A stretch of 28,790 bases of DNA from assembly GCA_025965735.1 (NCBI GenBank), contig JAOPWK010000099.1:1-28790 (forward strand). The letters run 5' to 3'. This document shows, piece by piece, positions 5,108 to 11,798 of the stretch (the first letter of the stretch is position 1; each line of letters begins with the position of its first letter). The stretch is from Frankiales bacterium (GTDB lineage: Bacteria; Actinomycetota; Actinomycetes; Mycobacteriales; SCTD01). A model generated the notes under the pieces. That model was not told the DNA's origin. It worked only from the letters and a program-made list of their open reading frames with translations, and ran no database searches. Position numbers and translations under genes: made by a program.

Positions 5108-7243
5108 ATGGCCACAGGGGAGAGGCGCCAGCCGCGTACCGGCGCGCCCGCGTCCCGGCAGCCACGCCGTGCACGACCGCGCCAGGAGCAGGGCGTGCTG
5201 CCGGTGCTCTCCAAGGCGGTGCGCGACGTCGAGCAGGCGGTGCAGCGCAGCCGGGTGCGGCCGTCGACGCGCAGCACCTTCCAGGCCGCCGCGCTGCTCG
5301 TGCGCGAGGAGCGGGCGCGCATCCAGAAGGACGACCTCAGCGACGGCCGGCGCAACGAGCAGCTCAAGCGCCTCGACGGCGTCGCCACCGCGCTCGCCCG
5401 CACGGCCGCACGTGACGGCTCGCTGCTCGCGCTGCTGACCGACGAGGCGGAGGTCACGCACGAGACCCGGGCGCTGCTGCGCGAGATGCGCGAGGCCGCC
5501 GGCATGGAAGCCGCGCCGGAGCCGGTGGAGGCGGCGAAGTCGAAGTCTGGCACGACGTCGGCGCCTGCTGCCGAGCGTCGCGTCGTGCCGCAGTCGGTCA
5601 TCTCGCGGCAGCTGGCCAATCCCTTCCTCGAGCCGGACTTCTCCGCACCGCCGCCCGCGCCCAAGCCGCGGCTGCTCGCGACGTGGGAGCTGCTCGGCCC
5701 GCTGCTGCGCGCGTTCGAGCAGGCCTCCGGCGGCGCGTCGTCGTGCATGCGCCTGCCCGAGCCGACGTCACTCAAGGCAGCGGCCGGTCGTGAGCTGATG
5801 CCGCACCAGGCCGAGGTCGTCGCCGCCGCGGCCGCGGGTCACCGCACGTTCCTGCTGGCCGACGAGCCGGGGCTGGGCAAGACGGCGCAGGCGCTGCTCG
5901 CGGCCGAGGCGGCGAACGCCTACCCGCTGCTCGTCGTCGTCCCGAACGTCGTCAAGACCAACTGGGCGCGCGAAGTGGGCCTCTGGACGCCGAACCGCAC
6001 GGCCACCGTCGTGCACGGGGACGGCCACGGCGTCGACGGCTTCTCCGACATCGTCGTCGTCAACTACGACGTGCTCGACCGGCACGCCGGCTGGCTGGCC
6101 ACGTTCGGCTTCCGCGGGATGGTGGTCGACGAGGCGCACTTCATCAAGAACAAGAGCAGCCAGCGCTCGCGCCACGTCCTCGAGCTGAGCGAGCGGATCC
6201 GGTCGCGCACGGTGCGGCCGCTGCTCATGGCGCTCACCGGGACGCCGCTCATCAACGACATCGAGGACTTCCTCGCCATCTGGGAGTTCCTCGGCTGGAT
6301 CGACGAGGACGACCCGAGCCCGGAGCTGATGGCCGCGCTCGAGCGCAACGGCCTCACCCCCAGCGAGTTCGACTTCTACCCGGCCGCGCGGCAGGCCGTC
6401 ATCGACCTCGGCATCGTCCGCCGGCGCAAGGTCGACGTCGCCGCGGACATCCCCGCGCGTCGCATCGCGGACCTGCCGGTCGAGCTGGACGGCGCGCTCG
6501 GCCGCAGCATCCGCGACGCCGAGCGGGTCCTCGCGCGGCGCCTGGTCAAGCGGTACGAGAGCGCGCTCGAGGCGCGCGACCCGGGTGTCGTGCACACCGG
6601 CATCGACCGCGAGCTGGTGCGCAAGGTCGCCGCCTGGGAGCGGCAGGACACCGACGAGAAGAACGACGGCGAGAACGTCTTCAGCATGATGCGGCGCATC
6701 GGCCAGGCCAAGGCCGTGCTCGCCGCGGACTACGCCGCGCAGCTCGCGCGCAACGTCGGCAAGGTCGTCTTCTTCGCCAAGCACGTCGATGTCATGGACG
6801 CTGCCGAGCAGACGTTCGCGCAGCGCGGCATCGGCTACGCGTCGATCCGCGGCGACCAGACGCCGCGCGTCCGGCAGCAGAGCATCGACGCGTTCGTGAA
6901 GGACCCGGACGTCGCCGTCGTCGTCTGCTCGCTGACCGCTGCCGGCGTGGGGCTCAACCTGCAGGTCGCGTCCAACGTCGTGCTCGCCGAGCTGTCGTGG
7001 ACCTACGCCGAGCAGACGCAGGCGATCGACCGCGTCCACCGCATCGGCCAGGACCAGCCCGTGACCGCTTGGCGCATCATCGCGGCGCAGACGATCGACG
7101 CCCGGATCGCCGAGCTCATCGACGACAAGGCCGGTCTCGCGGCCCGCGCGCTGGACGGCTCGGACGAGGAGATCTCCTCCTCCGTCGACGTGCAGCTGGA
7201 GGCGCTGGTCTCGCTGCTGACCGATGCGCTCGAGGCCCGCTAG
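5108..7243 (+). CDS. SNF2/Rad54-like DEAD/H-box helicase
   Basis: A 711-aa superfamily 2 ATPase of the SNF2 type, closest in plan to the short SMARCAL1-like bacterial members. Motif I is DEPGLGKT (252-259, K258 binds ATP; P254 replaces the usual M). Motif II is DEAH (341-344), motif III LTGTP (376-380), and motif VI DRVHRIGQ (641-648), where the arginines complete the ATP site. The C-terminal helicase lobe begins near residue 555 (NVGKVVFFAKHVDVMD). Residues 1-230 are a charged, helical region with no domain that I recognise, possibly for targeting. Such proteins translocate on duplex DNA and remodel protein-DNA complexes or forks. No methylase, nuclease or other defence gene lies beside it, so a repair or replication role is more likely than defence. 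Its stop shares CTAG with the opposing remnant. Confidence 0.85.
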   Translation: MATGERRQPRTGAPASRQPRRARPRQEQGVLPVLSKAVRDVEQAVQRSRVRPSTRSTFQAAALLVREERARIQKDDLSDGRRNEQLKRLDGVATALARTAARDGSLLALLTDEAEVTHETRALLREMREAAGMEAAPEPVEAAKSKSGTTSAPAAERRVVPQSVISRQLANPFLEPDFSAPPPAPKPRLLATWELLGPLLRAFEQASGGASSCMRLPEPTSLKAAAGRELMPHQAEVVAAAAAGHRTFLLADEPGLGKTAQALLAAEAANAYPLLVVVPNVVKTNWAREVGLWTPNRTATVVHGDGHGVDGFSDIVVVNYDVLDRHAGWLATFGFRGMVVDEAHFIKNKSSQRSRHVLELSERIRSRTVRPLLMALTGTPLINDIEDFLAIWEFLGWIDEDDPSPELMAALERNGLTPSEFDFYPAARQAVIDLGIVRRRKVDVAADIPARRIADLPVELDGALGRSIRDAERVLARRLVKRYESALEARDPGVVHTGIDRELVRKVAAWERQDTDEKNDGENVFSMMRRIGQAKAVLAADYAAQLARNVGKVVFFAKHVDVMDAAEQTFAQRGIGYASIRGDQTPRVRQQSIDAFVKDPDVAVVVCSLTAAGVGLNLQVASNVVLAELSWTYAEQTQAIDRVHRIGQDQPVTAWRIIAAQTIDARIAELIDDKAGLAARALDGSDEEISSSVDVQLEALVSLLTDALEAR

Positions 7244-7585
7244 ACCAAGCGGTCCCACAGGCCGTGCGCGTCGGAGAACGCGCGCACGTCGTCCAGCTCC
7301 ACCTGCTGCGGGTCCGGCCCGGTCACCCACCACTGGGCGCCGGGCAGCCCGGCGGAGGCGTAGGCGCGTTCCGGCGGGCGCCACGCGCGAGGTGTCCCAT
7401 GGCTGCGCGAGCACCTCCCAGCCGCCAGGGCGAGCAGGTGACCGGGCAGCACCCGGTCCGCCCGCGGAGCGAAGGGCGCCGGCCAGCGCACCGTCAGCCG
7501 CTCGTCTCCGCGGCGGGACGCAGCACGACCGCCGCGCGCAGCGCGGGACTCATGCGGCCAGCAGGTCGACGTCGTCTGCGCTCAT
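7240..7585 (-). pseudogene. Frameshifted remnant of an unrecognised gene
   Basis: Coding character (G/C third positions and plausible protein sequence) moves between frames on the minus strand. ATG at 7585 opens a 12-codon frame that ends in ATGA, where a second frame of about 20 codons begins and stops. Then comes a frame reading ERLTVRWPAPFAPRADRVLP. Around 7430 the sense jumps to another frame (GWEVLAQPWDTSRVAPAG) and returns near 7375 to AGLPGAQWWVTGPDPQQVE, ending DAHGLWDRLV at a TAG (7242-7240). This means at least three shifts. The final 83 codons are open as one frame, but its middle third has poor codon use. The family is unknown. It could be a decayed gene or contain sequencing errors. 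Confidence 0.5.
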
Positions 7586-7667
7586 GCCCCAGCCTCTCTC
7601 ATGCACGGCCTCTGGTCGGCGAGGTGACCGGCAGATCTTCGGGTCGTGAGGAGGTCGTCGCCCGTGA

Positions 7668-7673
7668 CAGGCT
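7668..7673 (+). promoter_or_regulatory. Probable -10 (CAGGCT) for a leaderless transcript of the 154-aa gene
   Basis: CAGGCT ends 6 nt before the ATG at 7680, as at 839 and 4192. Confidence 0.4.
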
Positions 7674-7679
7674 CCGGCC

Positions 7680-8144
7680 ATGGACCACCCCGCTCCGCGC
7701 CTCGCTGTGCTGAAGGACTACCCGCTGAGGCTGTGGGTGGAGCAGAACGAGTACTTCGAGGGGCTGATGCGCGAGTACCGGCTGCTGCTCGAGGGGCAGG
7801 CCTCCGCGCCGTCGCCGTCCGCGCCGAGGCGCCTCATCGAGACGGCGGAGGAGCTGGGTGGCCGCTTCGGTGGCGTGCTGCAGACGGTGAACGCGGAGCG
7901 GCAGCGCGCCCTCGACGAGGGTCGCGACCGGATGGACTCGGTGCTCCCGATGGGCGACGCCATGCGCGGCGTGCTCGAGCACGTGCGCGAGGTGCTGGAG
8001 GAGAGCGACGAGTACTGCCGGCAGGGCAGGCTCCTGTCGCTGCCCCGGCCGCCGCAGCTCGTCGCGTTCGCCGAGTGGACCGGCACGCAGCTGCTGTCCC
8101 AGCTGGACGGGGCCGAGCCCTCGCCCTGGCCCGGCCCCTTCTGA
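7680..8144 (+). CDS. Conserved actinobacterial protein of unknown function, possibly tied to stress signalling
   Basis: A 154-aa soluble, mostly helical, acidic protein. The N-terminus, VLKDYPLRLWVEQNEYFEGL then REYRLLLEG, resembles small actinobacterial proteins often found beside RsbW-like anti-sigma kinases and STAS proteins; their pattern is a short L-x-x-(F/Y)-P-L-R-(L/V) motif, then a helix with R-E-(F/Y)-x-L-L. The C-terminal half (VREVLEESDEYCRQGRLLSL, then AEWTGTQLLSQLDG and PWP) also fits that group as I remember it. No enzyme motif is seen. A truncated relative lies at 21449-21642 in this window. No anti-sigma gene is adjacent here, so the functional link is weak inference. Confidence 0.7.
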   Translation: MDHPAPRLAVLKDYPLRLWVEQNEYFEGLMREYRLLLEGQASAPSPSAPRRLIETAEELGGRFGGVLQTVNAERQRALDEGRDRMDSVLPMGDAMRGVLEHVREVLEESDEYCRQGRLLSLPRPPQLVAFAEWTGTQLLSQLDGAEPSPWPGPF

Positions 8145-8154
8145 GCGACCGGAC

Positions 8155-8209
8155 TCACAGGTGCGCCACAGGTTCGTCACGGGTGCGTCCCAGCCGGCCG
8201 GCCCAACCT
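8155..8209 (+). promoter_or_regulatory. Three 11-bp direct repeats plus CAACCT: predicted response-regulator promoter of the secreted protein gene
   Basis: TCACAGG (8155), CCACAGG (8166) and TCACGGG (8177) are spaced exactly 11 bp apart, one DNA turn, as bound by head-to-tail OmpR/PhoB-type dimers. The -10-like CAACCT lies at 8204-8209. The same repeat-to-hexamer geometry precedes the response regulator gene (8947/8996). M. tuberculosis PhoP is known to bind similar TCACAGC repeats. The repeats would abut the -35 position, which suggests activation. Confidence 0.6.
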
Positions 8210-8254
8210 CGTCGTACCGGCAGCCAGAGAGGCCGCCCGAGCAAGGAGATCCTC

Positions 8255-8887
8255 ATGCGCAAGAAGCTCGCCACCTACGCGCTGGCCGGCGCGCTCGGCC
8301 TGACCGCCGTCGCCGGTGCAGCGCTCGTCGCGCCGGCGGTCTCGTACGCCGCGACCGGTGACAGCGCCGCCCTCGAGAGCCGCGTCACCTCGATCAAGGA
8401 CGCCCTGAAGGGACTGGTCACCGACGGCACGATCACGCAGGCGCAGGCCGACCAGGTGGCCAGCACCCTGGCCGAGGCCCGTCCGGAGGGGCTCGGGCAC
8501 CACGGTCGAGGCGGCGGCCGCGGGGTGCACCTCGAGGCGCTCACCCCGCTCGGCATCACCGCCGAGGAGGTCCGTGCGGCCGCCGAGGCCGGCAAGACCC
8601 TCGCGCAGCTGGCCGAGGAGCAGGGGGTCAGCGACGACAAGCTGGTGGCGACGCTGGTCGAGGCGCAGAAGGCGCGCCTGGCGCAGGCCGTCACCGACGG
8701 CCGGCTGACGCAGGGCGAGGCGGACGAGAAGGCCGCGGAGCTGCAGGCGCGGATCACCGAGCGGCTCGACGACCCGATCCGCTCCAAGCGGGGCCACGGC
8801 CGCCACGGGGGACCGGGCGCCGACGCCGACGAGCAGGCGCCGTCCGGCACCCCCACCCAGGAGCCGACCGCCAGCCCCGACGCCTGA
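8255..8887 (+). CDS. Secreted helical repeat protein
   Basis: A 210-aa protein with a clear Sec signal peptide: MRKK, then a hydrophobic Ala/Leu/Val stretch, with likely cleavage near residue 33 after SYA-A. The mature part has two copies of a short helical repeat, VTDGTITQAQADQVASTL (about 52-69) and VTDGRLTQGEADEKAAEL (about 147-164). Such D-G-x-(I/L)-T-x-x-(Q/E)-A-D units occur in secreted DUF2680/YckD-like proteins. Between them and at the end are His/Gly-rich stretches and a Pro/Thr tail, typical of wall-spanning or metal-binding segments. The ATG at 8255 has AAGGAG 6 nt upstream. The function is not known. The shared promoter architecture makes it a predicted target of the 9029-11178 two-component system. 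Confidence 0.75.
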   Translation: MRKKLATYALAGALGLTAVAGAALVAPAVSYAATGDSAALESRVTSIKDALKGLVTDGTITQAQADQVASTLAEARPEGLGHHGRGGGRGVHLEALTPLGITAEEVRAAAEAGKTLAQLAEEQGVSDDKLVATLVEAQKARLAQAVTDGRLTQGEADEKAAELQARITERLDDPIRSKRGHGRHGGPGADADEQAPSGTPTQEPTASPDA

Positions 8888-8899
8888 CCTGCTCGGCCC

Positions 8900-8932
8900 G
8901 ACGGCCCGCCGACCACGGTCGCGCGGGCCGTC
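8900..8932 (+). terminator. Long GC hairpin terminating the secreted protein gene
   Basis: GACGGCCCGC-CGACC (8900-8914) pairs with GGTCG-C-GCGGGCCGTC (8917-8932): 15 bp with a single bulged C and a tiny AC loop. It lies 13 bp after the stop at 8887 and insulates the response-regulator promoter. No T tract. Confidence 0.75.
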
Positions 8933-8946
8933 CGCGTGCGCCGCCT

Positions 8947-9001
8947 TCACAGGAAGCGCACAGGGAACGGGCAGCAGCCTGTCAGGGTGGGCGACCAACC
9001 T
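8947..9001 (+). promoter_or_regulatory. Direct repeats plus CAACCT: predicted autoregulatory promoter of the two-component system
   Basis: TCACAGG (8947) and GCACAGG (8958) are 11 bp apart; a third slot at 8969 keeps only CAG. CAACCT lies at 8996-9001, 49 bp from the start of the first repeat, exactly as in the promoter at 8155-8209. This suggests that the regulator controls its own operon. Confidence 0.6.
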
Positions 9002-9028
9002 GGGAACCCCGCAGGACGAGGAGCGCAC

Positions 9029-9742
9029 ATGGCCGCCGCACCCGAGGCGCGACTGCTGGTCGTGGACGACGAGCCGAACATCCTCGAGCTGCTCTCGGTC
9101 AGCCTGCGCTTCGCCGGGTTCGAGGTCGCGACCGCCACCAACGGCGTCGACGCCCTGAACACCGCCCGCACCTTCTCGCCGGACCTGCTGGTGCTCGACG
9201 TGATGCTGCCGGGGATCGACGGGTTCGAGGTCGCCAAGCAGCTGCGCAGCGGTGGCGACCGCACGCCCGTCGTCTTCCTCACGGCCAAGGACGCGACCGA
9301 GGACCGCGTGCAGGGCTTGACGATCGGCGGCGACGACTACGTCACCAAGCCGTTCAGCCTGGAGGAGGTGGTCGCGCGCATCCGCGCCGTGCTGCGCCGC
9401 ACGCAGGCAGCGTCCAGCGTCACGGACCAGTCGCGGCTGTCGTACGCCGACATCGTCCTGGACGACGACACGCACGAGGTCTGGAAGGGCGACCGGGAGG
9501 TGGAGCTGTCACCGACGGAGTTCAAGCTGCTGCGCTACCTGCTGCAGAACCCGCACCGGGTGCTGTCCAAGCGGCAGATCCTCGAGCACGTCTGGAACTA
9601 CGACTTCGGCGGTGACGGCAACGTCGTCGAGTCGTACGTGTCCTACCTGCGGCGCAAGGTGGACACCACCGAGCCCCGCCTGCTGCACACGGTGCGCGGC
9701 GTCGGCTACGTGCTGCGGCAGCCCAAGGCGCCGACGGCGTGA
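9029..9742 (+). CDS. OmpR/PhoB-family response regulator
   Basis: A 237-aa protein. The receiver domain (about 7-120) has the acidic pocket D13-D14, phospho-acceptor D57 (VLDVMLPGIDGFE), T85 and K107 (YVTKPFS). The winged-helix DNA-binding domain (about 140-232) ends with the recognition helix VVESYVSYLRRKVD and the wing T-V-R-G-V-G-Y-V-L-R. It belongs to the actinobacterial PhoP/TcrX/TrcR-like group; exact orthology cannot be set by eye. The ATG at 9029 has GAGGAG 5 nt upstream. The stop overlaps the kinase GTG start in GTGA, so translation is coupled. Direct repeats at 8947-8964 are probably its own binding site. Confidence 0.92.
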   Translation: MAAAPEARLLVVDDEPNILELLSVSLRFAGFEVATATNGVDALNTARTFSPDLLVLDVMLPGIDGFEVAKQLRSGGDRTPVVFLTAKDATEDRVQGLTIGGDDYVTKPFSLEEVVARIRAVLRRTQAASSVTDQSRLSYADIVLDDDTHEVWKGDREVELSPTEFKLLRYLLQNPHRVLSKRQILEHVWNYDFGGDGNVVESYVSYLRRKVDTTEPRLLHTVRGVGYVLRQPKAPTA

Positions 9743-11178
9743 GTCCCACAGGGGGCCTCGCACGGGTGCCGCTGCGCACCCAGCTGATCCTGCTCCTGAT
9801 GGGCGCAGTCGCGCTCGTCGTGCTCGTCAGCAGCCTGGCCGGCACCGCCGCGCTGCGCAGCTACCTCGTCGACCGCATCGACGACCAGCTGCGCAGCAGC
9901 CTCGAGCAGCCGCCGCCCGGACCCGGCGGGCCCGGCGACCGGGACCGCCGCGGACGGCGCTTCGACGTGGCGGTGACCACGCTGCAGTACGACGAGAGCG
10001 GCCGGATCACGCCGCGCTCGGCAGCCCGCCTTGCCGCGCTCGGCGGTCCGAGGGTGGAGGACCCGCGCCGGCACTTCCGCGACCCGGACGTCGTCGACGA
10101 CGTCCAGGCCGACCGGCGCTGGCGCGTGCTGGCCGACAGCGAGGGCGCCGGTGTCGTGCTGGTGGCGGTGGCGCTGGACGGCGTCGAGGACACCGTGTCG
10201 CAGCTGCTCGTCATCAACGGCGCGGTCGGCCTGATCGCGCTGTCCGGAGGCGGTGCGCTCGCCTGGTCCGCCGTCCGGCGCAGCCTGCGACCGCTGGTGG
10301 CGGTGGAGGCGACGGCGCAGGCCATCGCGGCCGGGGACCTGTCGGTGCGCGTGCCGCCGGCGGACCCGCGCACCGAGATCGGCAGCCTGGCGGCCTCCTT
10401 CAACGTCATGGTCGACCGCTTCGAGAGCGCCTTCACCGCGCAGCAGCAGTCGGAGGGCCAGGCTCGCGCGTCGGAGAGCCGGATGCGGCAGTTCGTCGCC
10501 GACGCCAGCCACGAGCTGCGCACGCCGCTCACCTCCATCCGCGGGTTCGCCGAGCTGTTCCGCCAGGGTGCGGCCTCCGACCCGGAGCAGCTCGCGCAGG
10601 TGATGCGGCGCATCGAGGACGAGGCCGCCCGGATGGGGCTGCTGGTCGAGGACCTGCTCCTGCTCGCCCGGCTGGACCAGCAGCGGCCCCTTCGCCAGGA
10701 CCCCGTGGACCTGCTGGCGGTCGCCGGGGAGGTCGTCTCCGCAGCCGCCGCCGTGCACGGCGCGCACCACCAGGTGCGGCTGCATCCGCCGGTCGGGGAC
10801 GAGCCGCCGGTGGTGCGGGGCGATGAGGCGCGGCTGCACCAGGTGCTGAGCAACCTCGTCGGCAACGCCGCGGCGCACACGGCCGCCGGCACGGCCGTCG
10901 ACGTGCGCCTGCGCACCGAGGGTGCCGTCGTCCGCGTCGAGGTGTGCGACGACGGCGCCGGCATGCGGCCCGAGGTCGCGGCACGCGTGTTCGAGCGCTT
11001 CTACCGCGCGGACGCCGCGCGCACCCGCTCCGGCTCGACCACCACCGGCAGCGGGCTCGGCCTGTCCATCGTCGCCGCACTGGTGGCGGCGCACGGCGGG
11101 ACGGTCGAGGTGCAGACCGCCCCCGGCGAGGGGTCCTGCTTCACGGTGCGGCTGCCACGGGACTCCGCACGCGGCTGA
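9739..11178 (+). CDS. Membrane sensor histidine kinase, partner of the regulator at 9029
   Basis: A 479-aa protein with the usual order: TM1 (about 14-37), an extracytoplasmic sensor of about 115 residues, TM2 (about 155-178), HAMP (about 180-232), HisKA with H258 in DASHELRTPLTS, and HATPase_c with the N box (LSNLVGNAAAHT, N372 and N376), G1 (DDGAGM) and G2 (GSGLGLSI). The sensor domain begins with a Pro/Gly-rich, charged stretch and shows no known ligand fold. GTG start overlaps the regulator stop by 4 nt. It probably autophosphorylates on H258 and passes phosphate to D57 of the partner. The signal is unknown; the secreted protein at 8255 is a likely output. Confidence 0.92.
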   Translation: MSPTGGLARVPLRTQLILLLMGAVALVVLVSSLAGTAALRSYLVDRIDDQLRSSLEQPPPGPGGPGDRDRRGRRFDVAVTTLQYDESGRITPRSAARLAALGGPRVEDPRRHFRDPDVVDDVQADRRWRVLADSEGAGVVLVAVALDGVEDTVSQLLVINGAVGLIALSGGGALAWSAVRRSLRPLVAVEATAQAIAAGDLSVRVPPADPRTEIGSLAASFNVMVDRFESAFTAQQQSEGQARASESRMRQFVADASHELRTPLTSIRGFAELFRQGAASDPEQLAQVMRRIEDEAARMGLLVEDLLLLARLDQQRPLRQDPVDLLAVAGEVVSAAAAVHGAHHQVRLHPPVGDEPPVVRGDEARLHQVLSNLVGNAAAHTAAGTAVDVRLRTEGAVVRVEVCDDGAGMRPEVAARVFERFYRADAARTRSGSTTTGSGLGLSIVAALVAAHGGTVEVQTAPGEGSCFTVRLPRDSARG

Positions 11179-11185
11179 CCCCGTC

Positions 11186-11191
11186 TACCGT
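11186..11191 (+). promoter_or_regulatory. Probable -10 (TACCGT) for the leaderless Lrp-type gene
   Basis: TACCGT ends 6 nt before the GTG at 11198, in the 19-bp gap after the kinase gene. Confidence 0.45.
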
Positions 11192-11197
11192 CGGCAC

Positions 11198-11668
11198 GTG
11201 CTGCCGGACCGGACCGACGTGAAGCTGCTGCAGGCCCTCGTCGCGGAGCCGCGCCTGACGGTGAGCGAGCTGGCCGAGCGGGCCGGCTGCGCGCGCAACA
11301 CCGCGCAGGCCCGCCTCGACCGGCTGCACGCCGCAGGTGTCCTCGGCGTGAACGACCGCGGCGTCGCGCTGCGGCCGCTCGGCTGGTCGGTGTCGGCGGT
11401 CGTGTCCGTGCAGATCGAGCACCGCGCTCTCGACGCGGTGACGGACACGCTGGAGCACAACCCCAACGTGCTGGAGGTCGAGGAGACCGTCGGCGCCGGC
11501 GACCTGCTCGTGCGCGTGGCGGCGCGGGACACCGACGACCTGCAGCGCGTCGTGCACTCCCTGCTGGCCATACCCGGCGTCGAGCGGACGACGACGTCGG
11601 TCGTGCTGACCTCCCGGGTGCCCTACCGGGTCATGCCGCTGCTGGAGTCGCTGCACCCGGACGGCTGA
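11198..11668 (+). CDS. Lrp/AsnC-family transcriptional regulator
   Basis: A 156-aa protein. The N-terminal AsnC-type helix-turn-helix spans about residues 4-52 (DRTDVKLLQALVAEPRLTVS, then ELAERAGCARNTAQARLDRL). The C-terminal RAM-like ligand domain follows (VVSVQIEHRALDAVTDTL, then VLEVEETVGAGDLLVRVAA, then LLAIPGVERTTTSVVL). Family members form dimers and octamers and respond to amino acids. It lies directly upstream of, and in the same direction as, the indolepyruvate oxidoreductase, an amino-acid catabolic enzyme, so local control is likely. The palindrome at 11704-11726 is a candidate operator. GTG start chosen from TACCGT 6 nt upstream. Confidence 0.88.
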   Translation: MLPDRTDVKLLQALVAEPRLTVSELAERAGCARNTAQARLDRLHAAGVLGVNDRGVALRPLGWSVSAVVSVQIEHRALDAVTDTLEHNPNVLEVEETVGAGDLLVRVAARDTDDLQRVVHSLLAIPGVERTTTSVVLTSRVPYRVMPLLESLHPDG

Positions 11669-11703
11669 GCAGGGCGATCAACCGGGTTCCCGGCTGTCCG
11701 CAC

Positions 11704-11726
11704 GCGTTGAGCATATTGCTCAGCGC
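11704..11726. promoter_or_regulatory. Palindromic operator candidate for the Lrp-type regulator
   Basis: TGAGCA-TAT-TGCTCA (11708-11722) is a perfect dyad that extends to 23 bp (GCG arms) with one mismatched pair. Its AT-rich centre stands out and resembles the E. coli Lrp consensus. A possible promoter for the oxidoreductase lies downstream (TTGACC at 11739, CACCCT at 11762, 17-bp spacer), which puts the dyad near -60, an activator-like position. Confidence 0.55.
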
Positions 11727-11798
11727 CAGGCGGCGCCGTTGACCGTGTGCTCCGGGGATCGCACCCTGGCTGCTCGATCCGCAGCCCGAGGAGCACCC

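Noticed and set aside
5108..7243. The helicase as part of a phage defence system
   Set aside because: No methylase, nuclease, DUF1998 or phospholipase D partner is adjacent; the flanking genes are a tRNA and a decayed gene.
5768..7414. A 548-codon frame antisense to the helicase
   Set aside because: Long antisense frames are expected in DNA with extreme third-position GC; no domain and no start signal. Its end only picks up part of the frameshifted remnant.
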